Origin: Hyphomicrobiaceae bacterium
GTDB lineage: Bacteria; Pseudomonadota; Alphaproteobacteria; Rhizobiales; Devosiaceae
Assembly: GCA_020638095.1 (NCBI GenBank)
Contig: JACKJF010000003.1
Coordinates: 434,001 to 498,000 of the forward strand
Reading direction: 5' to 3'
DNA: 64,000 nucleotides
Part shown: in pieces, positions 44,802 to 56,087 of the stretch
Numbering within the stretch: the first letter of the stretch is position 1
How the letters are laid out: each line of letters begins with the position of its first letter
The notes under the pieces: generated by a model
What the model saw: only the letters and a program-made list of their open reading frames with translations
Told to the model about the DNA's origin: nothing
The model's database searches: none
Position numbers and translations under genes: made by a program

Positions 44802-47048
44802 TCAGTCCCGCTTCGATGCGGCAATGATCGCCGGCAGGAAGACGAGGTCGCCAATGAGCGCGAAGACCATCGCGCCGATGAAGATGGCGCCAAAGGTCTG
44901 CACCTGCGGCATGACCGAAAAGAGCGTTGCCAGCACGCCGGTGCAAAGGATCGACGTCGTCACGATCATCGACTTGCCAACCTGCCGCACCGCCGCGGAA
45001 ATCGCGGCAAGCCGTGGCCGGTTCTCGCGATGGTGGCGATAGGCGGCAAGGAAGTGGATCGTGTCGTTGACCGCCACCCCGAACGCAATCGTCAGGACCA
45101 TCACCGAGGTCATCGTCTGCCCGGTCCCCGAGAAATAGAGATAGGACACCGCCGCCAGAAGCGGAAAGAGATTGGGGATGGTCGCGAGCGCAATGATCCG
45201 CCATTCCGAGAAGGCAAGCCCGATCATCCCGATGGCGAGGAAGATCGCGGTAAAGAGCGAAAATTCCATCTGGTCGATCAGGTGCTCGCTTTCATAGGTC
45301 GTCAGCACCCGGAAACCGGTCGGCAGGCTCGCCTCGATCCCCTCGGCGGCGACCCGTTGGCTGAGATCGACAAGCCGCGCCTTCAACTGCTCGCCCGTCG
45401 CATTGGGATCGGCAAAGGCGGTCAGCATTGCTTCCTTGCCGTCGCGGGTGATGAAACGGTTGGCCAGATCCGGCCCGATGGCCTCAAGAATCCCATCTGT
45501 CTGCTCGGGTGACCCGAAATCGGCAAACTCGGCCAGCGACAGAACTCTTCCAGCCCCTACGGCGTCCTGCATGATGGTGCTGACCGTCTTGATCCGCTCG
45601 AGATCGGCCAGGGAAACCGAACTGCCATCATCATCGAGCCTGACGGCCATATAGACCGGCGCAATGCCGCCGACACCTGTACTGTCCGTCCCGTCAATCG
45701 TCGGCTGGATGTTGAGAAGCTGCTTGGGAACAAGGTCGAGAATGGAGAAATTCGCCTTGATATGGGCATAGGGCGCAAGCATCAACACAGTGATCACCAC
45801 CGCGAACAGCGCGACCGGCCGGGCGAAGCGCCGGACGAGGTTGGCGTACCACTTCTCAAGCTTGCTTTCCGACGCTTCCGGCCGGAACATCGACGCGGGC
45901 AGGAAACGGTCTGCCGCCATCAGAAGCAGCGGCAGGATGGTCAATAGGGCGAAAAGCCCCAGAACCGTGCCGACCGCACCGCCATAGGCGAATTCCTTGA
46001 TGCCCTTACCTGGCGCCGGAATGAGCGAGACGAAGGCCGCCGTTGTCGTCAGCATGGAAAGAACAGTCGCCGGACAGACTTCGCGGATCGTGTCGCGCAC
46101 CGCCTCGAGCCCGGTCAGGCCCCGTCGCTTGGCGCGTTGCCACATCGAAACGAAATAGACGCTTTCGGCGAACCCGAACATCATCATGAGTGTCGCAAGC
46201 ACCATGGTGAAGAAGGTCACCGCGCCGAAAAGGTAGAGCGTGGCCGCCATCGTCCAGACGGCGATGATCGCTGGCGAGATCGAGACAACGAGCGCCAGGA
46301 CCGGATGCCGGAAGATGACCAGCGCCAGAACCACCGCGATGACGAGACCGGAGACGTTGAGCATCAACTGGTCCTGCCCGGCAAGCGCCAGAAGATTGCG
46401 CATCCACACGAGCTGGCCGCCGATCGTGATGTTGATGCTCGGATCGGCCATGAAATTGACCGTCTCCTGCACCGCGTCGAGCGCCTTGTCCGAACTCGCA
46501 TCATCGGTCACGCGCGGCATGACCACCATCTTCATCTGCGTGTGGTCTTCACTGATGAGGTTGCTCGCCAGCGGCAAGGTGGCGAGCAGATCATCGAACG
46601 CAGCCGAAATCTGTTCCTTGGTCGTCAGGTCGAGCGGCAAGGCCGCAACGGTGCCGCCATCCGGATTGGGCAGGCGAAGGGAAAAGGGCGAAAGCACCGC
46701 GGCCACATTGTCCGTCAGCGCCAGTTCCTCGGCGAGCGCCCGTTCGGCCTCGAATGCGGCGGGGTCCGAAAGATCCGCCGCATCGACGAAAATGAAGAGA
46801 TCGGTTTCGAACATGCCGAACTTGTTTCTCACGTCGGCGAATGTGTCGTACTGGCTGCCCGAGCCCTGATACATGCGGATGATGTTCGAATCGAACCGGA
46901 TCGAGGGCAGGATCAGAAAGGCGAGAATCGTGATCAGCCCGATCAGCGCCCAGAAGATGCGCGGATGCGCCGTCGATGCATAGGCAAGCTTTTCGATCCC
47001 GAAGCCGATCGAATGACGGGGGCGGGCATTGGTTCGGGATGATGACAT
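44802..47048 (-). CDS. MMPL/RND-superfamily exporter
   Basis: Predicted inner-membrane exporter of 748 residues. One N-terminal helix (FWALIGLITILAFLIL) is followed by a large periplasmic domain, then two bundles of helices separated by a second periplasmic domain, giving about 12 membrane segments. Motifs in helices 4 and 10 include TVAFGVAVNDTIHFLAAYRHH with polar residues typical of RND proton relays. Related proteins export lipids or hopanoids, but no hopanoid genes are nearby and the substrate is unknown. No membrane-fusion or outer-membrane partner is adjacent. Confidence 0.83.
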   Translation of the reverse strand: MSSSRTNARPRHSIGFGIEKLAYASTAHPRIFWALIGLITILAFLILPSIRFDSNIIRMYQGSGSQYDTFADVRNKFGMFETDLFIFVDAADLSDPAAFEAERALAEELALTDNVAAVLSPFSLRLPNPDGGTVAALPLDLTTKEQISAAFDDLLATLPLASNLISEDHTQMKMVVMPRVTDDASSDKALDAVQETVNFMADPSINITIGGQLVWMRNLLALAGQDQLMLNVSGLVIAVVLALVIFRHPVLALVVSISPAIIAVWTMAATLYLFGAVTFFTMVLATLMMMFGFAESVYFVSMWQRAKRRGLTGLEAVRDTIREVCPATVLSMLTTTAAFVSLIPAPGKGIKEFAYGGAVGTVLGLFALLTILPLLLMAADRFLPASMFRPEASESKLEKWYANLVRRFARPVALFAVVITVLMLAPYAHIKANFSILDLVPKQLLNIQPTIDGTDSTGVGGIAPVYMAVRLDDDGSSVSLADLERIKTVSTIMQDAVGAGRVLSLAEFADFGSPEQTDGILEAIGPDLANRFITRDGKEAMLTAFADPNATGEQLKARLVDLSQRVAAEGIEASLPTGFRVLTTYESEHLIDQMEFSLFTAIFLAIGMIGLAFSEWRIIALATIPNLFPLLAAVSYLYFSGTGQTMTSVMVLTIAFGVAVNDTIHFLAAYRHHRENRPRLAAISAAVRQVGKSMIVTTSILCTGVLATLFSVMPQVQTFGAIFIGAMVFALIGDLVFLPAIIAASKRD

Positions 47049-47180
47049 GAAATGCGACAGTCTCGGCTGGACAGGAGTGGGCGGACCCTAACGGATCGGC
47101 ACATCATTGCCAATGATGGTTAGCGAAAGCTGAACGTGAAGCCGGGGCCAGCCAGACCCGGCGCCGAATGAATTCACGGC

Positions 47181-48698
47181 CTAGTTGATCGGCGCGGTCA
47201 ACTTTGCGGCGGCATTGTAGGTCTGCAGCGTGTCGCCGATGCCGTTGATGCCGGTGCTGAGGTCCAGCGACGCCCCGTTATTGAACTGAAGCGTGACGCC
47301 GGCGCTGACGCCACCCGTTGCCACCGGCGTGGTCAGCGTACCGAGCCCACCGCCGAAAGTGATCGGTCCGGGTCCAACGAGGTTGAAGTTGACGCCGCCG
47401 CCGATCGACGGCGTGACCGTCGCGATGCTCTGGCTTTCGACCTCGAACGTGCGGTCAATCGTGGCCCAGGTCGACGCGATCACCTGGTCGACCGTCGTCG
47501 CGCCGACCTTGCGGCCGCGGTTCGTGGTGAAGGCGTCCCGGGCTTCGTGCAGCAGCCGCAGGGTGCCGATCGGCGTGAAGCGGATCTCACCGAAATTGTA
47601 GCTGCCTTCGAGCGAGGCATTGATCGTCGTGCGGTAGGACATGAACTGGCCGTTTTCGTTGCCCTTCCACATGTCGTTGGAAAGAACATCGAACGACCCC
47701 GAAAGACCGGCGCGAACGTCGGGCATCGGGAAGTATTTGACATAGGCGCCGGCGCCGCCGCCGAAGGCCGAGAGATTGGCATTGAGGCTGGTCATCGCCA
47801 CATCGCCCCCGAAAACCGACAGGAAACCGCCAAGATCGATCTCGGGCGTCATCGACTTGACCACGCCGAACTGGGCGTGGCTCATCGCGCCGGTCCGCCC
47901 CAGCGTGCCGTCGACAAAGGTCAGCTTGAACCGTGACCAGGCGTCGAACAGGTGTCCGGGTGCAACCATGTTGCCCTCGACCCCGTCATCGGCGGCATTG
48001 ATCGCCATCACCGCGCGGTTGATCGGGCTATAGGGCAGGGCGGCATAGCCGAGCAGGTGGTTGCCGTCGTTGAAATCGTCGGGTCCGCCGCCCTGCGGGG
48101 TCTGCCCGCCATTGTCATTGGGCAGGTCCGACGGCGAATTATTGAGGAAGCCCGGCGTGAACGAATTTCCGAGAGCGTTGGTGGACGTTCCGAAATTGCC
48201 GGTGAGTGACGATCCACCGCCACCTCCATTGCCGCCGCCGCCTCCGGTATCGCCGGAGCAGGAGAACTCGAGCATGGCCTGAACGGAACTGTTGTTGTCG
48301 GCGTAAAGCTCGAAGGTGAAGGTGTAGTTGCCGGTCGTCAGGATATCGAGGTTGAGCGTGCCGGTCATCGAACTCGACCATGGGCCCGGATCGGCGAGAC
48401 CACCGCCCGGACCGGAAACCGAGATGTAGATATAGCCGAAGCCTGAAAGGATGTGGTGGATGCTGAACGTGTCGCCCTGGGTGAGGCTGAAGGTCCGCGT
48501 ATTGCTCTGCAGGGTCACGACATTTGAATCGGTCATCGTAAGATTCGCCGATGCCGCATCGCTGCAAGTGAAGCCTGCCTGGTCCGCCAGAGCCGGACCT
48601 GGAACGGCCACCGCAAATGTCGCAAACATCAAGGGCAAAAGCCCGAACGTTGCTGCAGCCGATACCCCGCGGCGTAGCGCGTCGCGCAATCCAGCCAT
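47181..48698 (-). CDS. Secreted protein with autotransporter-like beta-barrel, paralogue A
   Basis: A 505-residue exported protein. The signal peptide (GLLPLMFATFAVAVPGPALA) is followed by an N-terminal beta domain ending FSC at about residue 147, then a poly-Gly linker (residues about 150-162), then a region of repeating beta-strands ending in KLTAPIN. The last about 340 residues look like an autotransporter beta-domain, but the C-terminus lacks the usual aromatic residue. About 80% identical to paralogue B after the linker, with the N-terminal domain much diverged. A perfect CtrA box lies about 40 bp upstream of the start. Confidence 0.8.
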   Translation of the reverse strand: MAGLRDALRRGVSAAATFGLLPLMFATFAVAVPGPALADQAGFTCSDAASANLTMTDSNVVTLQSNTRTFSLTQGDTFSIHHILSGFGYIYISVSGPGGGLADPGPWSSSMTGTLNLDILTTGNYTFTFELYADNNSSVQAMLEFSCSGDTGGGGGNGGGGGSSLTGNFGTSTNALGNSFTPGFLNNSPSDLPNDNGGQTPQGGGPDDFNDGNHLLGYAALPYSPINRAVMAINAADDGVEGNMVAPGHLFDAWSRFKLTFVDGTLGRTGAMSHAQFGVVKSMTPEIDLGGFLSVFGGDVAMTSLNANLSAFGGGAGAYVKYFPMPDVRAGLSGSFDVLSNDMWKGNENGQFMSYRTTINASLEGSYNFGEIRFTPIGTLRLLHEARDAFTTNRGRKVGATTVDQVIASTWATIDRTFEVESQSIATVTPSIGGGVNFNLVGPGPITFGGGLGTLTTPVATGGVSAGVTLQFNNGASLDLSTGINGIGDTLQTYNAAAKLTAPIN

Positions 48699-48737
48699 GA
48701 CTTGCCCCCAGTCCTTTCGCGTCCCTGACCGGAGGAG

Positions 48738-48752
48738 TTAACAATTTGTTAA
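48738..48752. promoter_or_regulatory. CtrA box upstream of paralogue A
   Basis: TTAA-CAATTTG-TTAA, a perfect TTAA-N7-TTAA site, embedded in GTTAAC-N5-GTTAAC, with the same design as the site in the candidate origin. Confidence 0.65.
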
Positions 48753-48775
48753 CGTCCAAGTCAAACGGAAGTAAT

Positions 48776-48798
48776 GCAAAAGGCGCGGACTCTTTTGC
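48776..48798 (-). terminator. Weak hairpin downstream of paralogue B
   Basis: GCAAAAG / CTTTTGC inverted arms in the 298 bp gap between the two paralogues. It may serve as a terminator for the leftward paralogue B, but it lies about 200 bp beyond its stop. Confidence 0.3.
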
Positions 48799-48996
48799 GT
48801 GTGGTTAATCGGGAAACGGCGCGCCTTCCGGACTCGGCTTCAAATCATTCCGCCTCTTGCCGTGGGGCAACCCTGTCTTACCGTGAAGTTCGGCAGAATA
48901 ACCCAATGGATCGCGTAGCGAAGTTGAGAGCCACTTGCGCAGAGACGGAATTGCACCAGCCTGCTTTGGCGAAATGCAGTTGAACCTGAGCGCGGC

Positions 48997-50517
48997 TCAG
49001 TTGATCGGTGCGGTCAGCTTCGCCGAGGCATTGTAGGCGAGCAGGTTGTCGCCGATGCCGGTAATGCCGGTGCTGAGGTCGAGCGAGGCGCCGTTGACGA
49101 ATTGCAGCGTGATTCCGGCGCTGATCCCGCCCGTGGCAAATGGCGTGGTCAGGGTGCCGAGTCCGCCGGTGAACGTGATCGGGGCCGGCCCGAGCAGATT
49201 GAAATCAACGCCGGCGCCGACCGATGGCGTCACCGTTGCGATCATCGGGCTTTCGACGGGAATTGTCTTGTCGAGCGTTGCCCAGGTGCCCGCGATGATT
49301 TCGTCGACGATCGTTGCTCCGACCTTGCGCCCGCGATTGGTGGTGAAACCGTCACGCGCCTCGTGCAGCAGCCTCAAAGTGCCGATCGGTGTGAAGCGGA
49401 TGTCGCCCAGATAATAGCTACCCTCGACCGAAGCGTTGATCGTCGTCCGGTACGACATGAACTGCCCGTTTTCGTTGCCCTTCCACATATCGTTTGAAAG
49501 AACATCGAAGGACGTGGAAAGCGCCGCCTTCATTTCGGGCATCGGGAAATATTTGACATAGGCGCCGCCGCCGCCGCCAAGTGCCGACAACCGGGAATTG
49601 AGGGTCGATGAACTGACCGCGCCGCCGAAGAGGGAAATGAATCCGCCAAGGTCGACGTCCGGCGCAACCGATTTGACCACGCCGATCTGGGCGTGGCTCA
49701 TCGCGCCGGTCCGGCCAAACGTGCCATCGACAAAGGTCAGTTTGAACCGCGTCCAGGCATCGAAAAGATGTCCCGGCGCAATCATGCTGCCCTCGACGCC
49801 GTCGCCGGCGGCATTGATCGCCATTACCGCGCGGTTGATCGGGCTGTAGGGCAGGGCCGCGTAGCCAAGAAGGTGATTGCCGTCGTTGAAGTCTTCCGGG
49901 TTCCCGTCTTGCGGCGTCTGGCCGTCATCGTCGTTGGGCAGGTCCGTCGGCGCATTGTTGAGGAAGCCCGGCGTGAACGAGTTTCCAAGCGCGTTGGTGG
50001 AGGTCCCGTAATTCCCGGTCAGCGACGAACCGCCACCACCGCCGCCGCCACCACCCCCGGTATGTTCGGTACAGGTGAAGCTCACGTCGGCGTCGACACT
50101 GTCCTCGGTGTCGGCGTCGAGATCGAAGGTGAACGTATAGATGCCGGTCGTGTTGACCGTCAGGGGCACCGTTCCGCCAAGCGTGAAACCATAGGGACCC
50201 ATGTCCGACAGACCACCACTCGGCCCTGCAACCGAGACGGTCATCGTACCGCCACCCGAGAGCCCCACACCGATGGAAAAGGTATCGCCCGCGGTCAGGC
50301 TGAAAGTCCGGTAGTTGGTCGATCGCGCGGATGGTGCCCAGATGTCATAGGTCGAAAAGTCCGCCTGTGATGCGGCACCGCACGTATAGGTTACGGCAAT
50401 CGCCATCGCGGGAGTCGGCAAGGCAACGGCGCCAAGACCAAGAAGTCCCGGCAATAGAACGAGCCCCGCACTCTTGCGCCCCAGCTGCCTTGCGGCTTGC
50501 CCGATCCCCGATAACAT
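48997..50517 (-). CDS. Secreted protein with autotransporter-like beta-barrel, paralogue B
   Basis: A 506-residue tandem paralogue of the 47181-48698 gene. The N-terminal hydrophobic stretch (GLVLLPGLLGLGAVALPTPAMA) is followed by a Cys-bounded beta domain, a longer poly-Gly linker and the shared beta-strand region SSLTGNYGTSTNALG to KLTAPIN. The start at 50517 aligns with paralogue A and has GGGGGG upstream; ATG 50532 is the alternative. It likely reaches the outer membrane. Only half of a CtrA box is seen upstream. Confidence 0.8.
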   Translation of the reverse strand: MLSGIGQAARQLGRKSAGLVLLPGLLGLGAVALPTPAMAIAVTYTCGAASQADFSTYDIWAPSARSTNYRTFSLTAGDTFSIGVGLSGGGTMTVSVAGPSGGLSDMGPYGFTLGGTVPLTVNTTGIYTFTFDLDADTEDSVDADVSFTCTEHTGGGGGGGGGGSSLTGNYGTSTNALGNSFTPGFLNNAPTDLPNDDDGQTPQDGNPEDFNDGNHLLGYAALPYSPINRAVMAINAAGDGVEGSMIAPGHLFDAWTRFKLTFVDGTFGRTGAMSHAQIGVVKSVAPDVDLGGFISLFGGAVSSSTLNSRLSALGGGGGAYVKYFPMPEMKAALSTSFDVLSNDMWKGNENGQFMSYRTTINASVEGSYYLGDIRFTPIGTLRLLHEARDGFTTNRGRKVGATIVDEIIAGTWATLDKTIPVESPMIATVTPSVGAGVDFNLLGPAPITFTGGLGTLTTPFATGGISAGITLQFVNGASLDLSTGITGIGDNLLAYNASAKLTAPIN

Positions 50518-50767
50518 GTGCCCCCCGGCCATCAATTTCTTAACAGAACCTATATTTTGCCGGACTCGCACGTCAATGTGCATTCCGATGGGTGAAGCGC
50601 ATTGGTTTCATCTGTCACCCGCCAGCAACAACCTGAGCGGCGTTGTATTGCCAAAGCAAATGCGCCGGGATGCTTACGGTCCGCCAAGAAAAATGTAGAC
50701 CATGGTTCATCTGCATTTGAAATAGCAGACTATCCAATTGGGCCGATCGCGAAGGGCTGACCTCGAA

Positions 50768-51103
50768 ATGGACAAGAAACTGCGCAGACGGGTCGCCGCG
50801 GAATACCGGGATCGCGACGTTTATCCCGGCATATTTGCGCTTCATTGCGTATCCGCGGGAAAGACATGGATTGGCAAGGCACCGGACATTTCCAAGATAG
50901 AGAACCGCCTGCGCTTCTCTCTCAATTCGGGTGTCATATTGCAGACCGATCTCAAGGCGGCGCTCGCCGCGCACGGCGCTGATTCGTTCCGTTTCGAGGA
51001 GCTCGAACGGCTCAAACCGGATCTTTCGCCTCTGGCGCGCGATCAGGAACTCAAGAGTGCGCAGGCGCGCTGGGCGTCGAGATTGGGTGCCGGAACCATC
51101 TGA
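50768..51103 (+). CDS. GIY-YIG nuclease-family protein
   Basis: A 111-residue protein with the GIY-YIG pattern in variant form: PGIFALHC followed by KTWIGKAPDISKIENRLRFSL, where the Tyr-Ile-Gly element appears as TWIGKAP. This short type occurs widely in Hyphomicrobiales, often without a known role. The start is ATG 50768; an upstream TTG would extend it by 10 residues. It stands alone between paralogue B and an RNA methyltransferase. Confidence 0.78.
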   Translation: MDKKLRRRVAAEYRDRDVYPGIFALHCVSAGKTWIGKAPDISKIENRLRFSLNSGVILQTDLKAALAAHGADSFRFEELERLKPDLSPLARDQELKSAQARWASRLGAGTI

Positions 51104-51108
51104 GCGCT

Positions 51109-52320
51109 TCAGCGCGTGAAGGCCGCGACGAGTTCCACATGCGCTGAATGGCGGAACTGGTCGACCGGACTGACCGTTCCGAGCGAATAACCGCCATCGA
51201 CGAGAATGCGCGCGTCGCGCGCGAAAGTCCCCGGATCGCAACTGACATAGACCAGCCTTCCGAGTTTCGATTTTGCGGCTGCCTCGCATTGCGCCCGGGC
51301 CCCGGCCCGTGGCGGGTCGATGACGGCTGCATTGTATTTCTCAAGCTCGCGCGGCAGAAGTGGCAGCCGGAATAGATCGATCACTTCGGCGCCGATCCGC
51401 TTGAGGCCCGGTGTCTGCTGCAGCGCCTTGTCGAGCGCGCCGATCGCCGCTTGATCCGAATCCGCCGCGAATACCGCGGCCGTCTCCGCCATCCTGAGCG
51501 AAAACGGCCCCCCGCCTGAGAAGAGATCGGCGACCCGCCGGGCCTTGCCAAGCCGTTCAATCACCAGTTGCGCCAGTGCCGCCTCGCCCGCCGCAGTCGG
51601 CTGCAGAAAACTTGCCGGCGGCAGCGTGACCTCCGCCCGGCCCATGCGCACCACAACTGGCCGCCGTGCGATCCTGACTTCGCCATTGACACTGACCCGC
51701 GCCAGGTCATGCCGCCGTGCCAGCGCCGAAAAATCGGCCCCGGTCCCCTTCCGGCAGCGGATATCAAGGTCGATGCCCGTATCGCTCGCGGTGAAGGCCA
51801 TGTCGGCCGGACCCGTCAGCCGGGCAAAGTCGGTGGCAATCTCCGGCGCCCCTGCGAGTTGCGGCACCAGAAGCGGGCAGGCCTCGATCAGACAGAGCTC
51901 GTGCGAGTGCGCCTTGGCGTAGCCCGCCCCTTCCGGCCGGGCATGCAATACCGTTCGCCGCCGCCCCGCGCCATGCGCGTCGACGGGCATCTCGACTTCG
52001 GGTTTTAGCCCCACCTTTTCGAGCGCCCTCACGACAATATCGCGCTTCCAGGCGAGATAGGGGTCGGCCTTCAGGTGCTGAACGGCGCAGCCGCCGCACG
52101 TGCCAAAATGCTGGCAATGGGGGGCAATTCGGTCAGGGCTCTCGTCGAGACAGGCGAGCGGCTCCACAACCTCTCCCGCCACCCGCACCTTCCAGCGTTC
52201 GTCGGGCAGCGCACCGGGCACGAAAGTCGCCGCGCCGCCGATCCGGCCAACGCCTTCGCCACGGCTTGTCAGGCCGGTCACATCAATTTCGGCGATCTCC
52301 GGATCGGCTGAAGCGGTCAT
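51109..52320 (-). CDS. TrmA/RlmD-type RNA (uracil-5-) methyltransferase
   Basis: S-adenosylmethionine-dependent methyltransferase for uracil in RNA. The N-terminal TRAM domain (TSRGEGVGRIGGAATFVPGALP) is followed by an Fe-S-type cysteine set CQHFGTCGGC (with a later Cys in CPLLVP), the motif DLFSGGGPFSL, and the catalytic pair DPPRAG and SCDPGTFARD. At 403 residues it is the size of rhizobial RlmC/RlmD-like proteins. Target nucleotide unknown. It lies beside the RutR-like regulator on the same strand. Confidence 0.88.
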   Translation of the reverse strand: MTASADPEIAEIDVTGLTSRGEGVGRIGGAATFVPGALPDERWKVRVAGEVVEPLACLDESPDRIAPHCQHFGTCGGCAVQHLKADPYLAWKRDIVVRALEKVGLKPEVEMPVDAHGAGRRRTVLHARPEGAGYAKAHSHELCLIEACPLLVPQLAGAPEIATDFARLTGPADMAFTASDTGIDLDIRCRKGTGADFSALARRHDLARVSVNGEVRIARRPVVVRMGRAEVTLPPASFLQPTAAGEAALAQLVIERLGKARRVADLFSGGGPFSLRMAETAAVFAADSDQAAIGALDKALQQTPGLKRIGAEVIDLFRLPLLPRELEKYNAAVIDPPRAGARAQCEAAAKSKLGRLVYVSCDPGTFARDARILVDGGYSLGTVSPVDQFRHSAHVELVAAFTR

Positions 52321-52337
52321 GGAATGATGCGTCTGTT

Positions 52338-52964
52338 CTAGCCGGCGTCCGGTGCCAGCATCTTGCGGTACAACCGGTCGAGATAGCGCGATGCCCCCTC
52401 GAACCGCTCGTTGCCATTCCGCTCCGGCCCGAGCACCGCACGCACCTGCGCGTCGAAATCGGAATAATGCTGGGTCGTTGCCCAGATTGAAAAGATCAGG
52501 TGATAGGGGTCGACGTCGGCCATCTGGCCGCGCTCGATCCAGCCGCGCATCACGCCCGCCTGCTTGTCGACCAGTTCCTTGAGCTCGCCCTCGATCAGGT
52601 CCATGATCTGCTTGGCGCCCCTCAGGATCTCGTTGGCAAAGATCCGGCTTTCGCGCGGATAGTCCCGCGCCATTTCGAGCTTGCGCTGCACATAAGCCGT
52701 GATTTCCGCGATCGGATCGCCGAGCGGATTCATATGTTCGAGCGGCTGCAGCCAGGTATCGAGCAGGCGTTCCATCAACTGATGGTGGATCGCCTCCTTG
52801 TTGGGAAAGTAATAGAGAAGGTTGGGCTTTGACATGCCGGCGGCGAGGGCGATCTGGTCCACCGTCGCGCCGCGGAATCCCTGCACCGAAAAGACGTCGA
52901 GCGCCGCCTCGAGAATGAGCTCGCGTTTCTCGCGCTGAATGCGGGTCTGTCCCTCCTGGTTCAT
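52338..52964 (-). CDS. rutR: RutR-like TetR regulator of pyrimidine catabolism
   Basis: Transcriptional repressor of 208 residues. The helix-turn-helix is FRGATVDQIALAAGMSKPNLLYYFPNKEAI (shown in part), and the C-terminal domain with RESRIFANEILRGAKQIMDLI is of the YcdC/RutR type, which responds to uracil or thymine in E. coli. It is divergent from the catabolic operon, and its binding site is in the shared promoter. The rutR symbol rests on resemblance plus context. Confidence 0.82.
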   Translation of the reverse strand: MNQEGQTRIQREKRELILEAALDVFSVQGFRGATVDQIALAAGMSKPNLLYYFPNKEAIHHQLMERLLDTWLQPLEHMNPLGDPIAEITAYVQRKLEMARDYPRESRIFANEILRGAKQIMDLIEGELKELVDKQAGVMRGWIERGQMADVDPYHLIFSIWATTQHYSDFDAQVRAVLGPERNGNERFEGASRYLDRLYRKMLAPDAG

Positions 52965-53059
52965 CGGCCCTTCCTCAGCCTGACCCGCCCCTATCGGCCG
53001 TTACCCGCCGGGATCGACGCCAAGAATTCGCTTGATCGCGCTTTGAACAATGCTAACAT

Positions 53060-53075
53060 TTTTCCAATTGGTCAA
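53060..53075. promoter_or_regulatory. RutR-type operator in the divergent promoter
   Basis: TTTTCCAATTGGTCAA matches the RutR consensus TTGACCA-nn-TGGTCAA at 14 of 16 positions. It lies between the rutR-like gene and the aminotransferase. A weaker CCAATTG core is at 53103-53109. Confidence 0.7.
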
Positions 53076-53180
53076 ATTTTGATACCAGAAAAAAACGGCC
53101 TGTCCAATTGCATCCCGGCGCCCGGCGCGACGGCGATCCCAAGGGGTTCTTCCCGAAAAAGGCCGCTGGAGCGAGGCAAG

Positions 53181-54509
53181 ATGAACCAGCAGTTTCCCAA
53201 CATTCCGAATGATCTCAGCGCCTTCTGGATGCCGTTTTCGGCAAACAGGCAGTTCAAGAAGGCGCCGCGTTTTCTCGTTGCCGCCAAGGACATGCACTAT
53301 ACCTCTGCCGATGGTCGCAAGATCCTCGACGGCACGGCGGGGCTCTGGTGCGTCAATGCCGGCCATGCCCGGCCAAAGATCGTTGAAGCCATCCAGCGCC
53401 AGGCCGAGGAACTCGACTATGCGCCGGCCTTCCAGATGGCCCATCCCAAGGTCTTCGAACTCGCCAACCGCCTGATCGACATCGCCCCCAAGGGCATGGA
53501 GCATGTCTTCTTCACCAATTCCGGCTCCGAAAGCGTCGAGACCGCGCTCAAGATCGCGCTCGCCTATCACCGGGCCAAGGGCGACGGGTCACGCTTCCGC
53601 CTGATTGGGCGCGAGCGCGGTTATCACGGCGTCAATTTCGGCGGCATTTCCGTGGGCGGCATCGTGCCCAACCGCAAGATGTTCGGCACGCTTCTGACTG
53701 GCGTCGATCACCTGCCCCACACCCACCTGCCGAAAAGGAACGCCTTCACCCGCGGCGTGCCGGAGCATGGCGTGGAACTCGCCGACGAACTCGAACGCAT
53801 TGTCGGCCTTCACGATGCCTCGACCATTGCCGCCGTCATCGTCGAACCTGTCGCCGGCTCGACCGGCGTCATCCTGCCGCCAAAGGGCTATCTGAAGCGG
53901 CTCCGTGAGATCTGCACCAAGCACGGCATTCTTCTCATCTTCGACGAAGTCATAACCGGCTATGGCCGTCTCGGCACACCCTTCGCCGCCGATTATTTCG
54001 ACGTGCAGCCCGACATTGTCGTCACGGCCAAGGGCCTGACCAACGGCGTCATCCCGATGGGCGCGGTCATGGTCACCGCCGAAATTCACGACGCCTTCAT
54101 GCATGGCCCCGAACACATGATCGAGTTCTTCCACGGCTACACCTATTCGGGCAATCCGATGGCCGCCGCTTGTGGCCTTGCAACCCTCGAGACCTACAAG
54201 GACGAAGGTCTGCTGACCCGGGGTGCCGAACTTGCTCCCTACTGGGAAGATGCGCTTCACTCCCTCAGGGACGCGCCCTACGTCATCGATGTGCGCAATA
54301 TCGGTCTTGTCGGCGCCATCGAGCTTGAACCGATCGCCGGAGCGCCGACCAAGCGCGCCTTCTCGGCCTTCATCAAGGCCTTCGAATCCGGACTGCTGAT
54401 CCGCACAACCGGCGACATCATCGCTCTCAGCCCGCCGCTGATCGTCGAAAAAACCCATATCGACCAGATTGTTGATGGCCTCCGGACCATCCTCAACACG
54501 ATCGAATAG
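53181..54509 (+). CDS. Beta-alanine:pyruvate aminotransferase (class III)
   Basis: PLP-dependent omega-aminotransferase converting beta-alanine and pyruvate to malonic semialdehyde and alanine. Motifs: [38 protein letters not shown], the metal-like loop [15 protein letters not shown], and PLP lysine in [19 protein letters not shown]. The start ATG 53181 follows GAGG; 442 residues. It is the first gene of the rightward operon, next to malonic-semialdehyde dehydrogenase, which fits beta-alanine over other amines. Confidence 0.9.
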   Translation: MNQQFPNIPNDLSAFWMPFSANRQFKKAPRFLVAAKDMHYTSADGRKILDGTAGLWCVNAGHARPKIVEAIQRQAEELDYAPAFQMAHPKVFELANRLIDIAPKGMEHVFFTNSGSESVETALKIALAYHRAKGDGSRFRLIGRERGYHGVNFGGISVGGIVPNRKMFGTLLTGVDHLPHTHLPKRNAFTRGVPEHGVELADELERIVGLHDASTIAAVIVEPVAGSTGVILPPKGYLKRLREICTKHGILLIFDEVITGYGRLGTPFAADYFDVQPDIVVTAKGLTNGVIPMGAVMVTAEIHDAFMHGPEHMIEFFHGYTYSGNPMAAACGLATLETYKDEGLLTRGAELAPYWEDALHSLRDAPYVIDVRNIGLVGAIELEPIAGAPTKRAFSAFIKAFESGLLIRTTGDIIALSPPLIVEKTHIDQIVDGLRTILNTIE

Positions 54510-54546
54510 ATCCAAGGCGGCGGCAGAAAAGAGGCGGGAGGCCCTG

Positions 54547-56040
<1,494 letters not shown>

Positions 56041-56087
56041 AAGGGCCGGTCCGAGGTCATGACCCAACGTGCATAAGGAGACCTATC

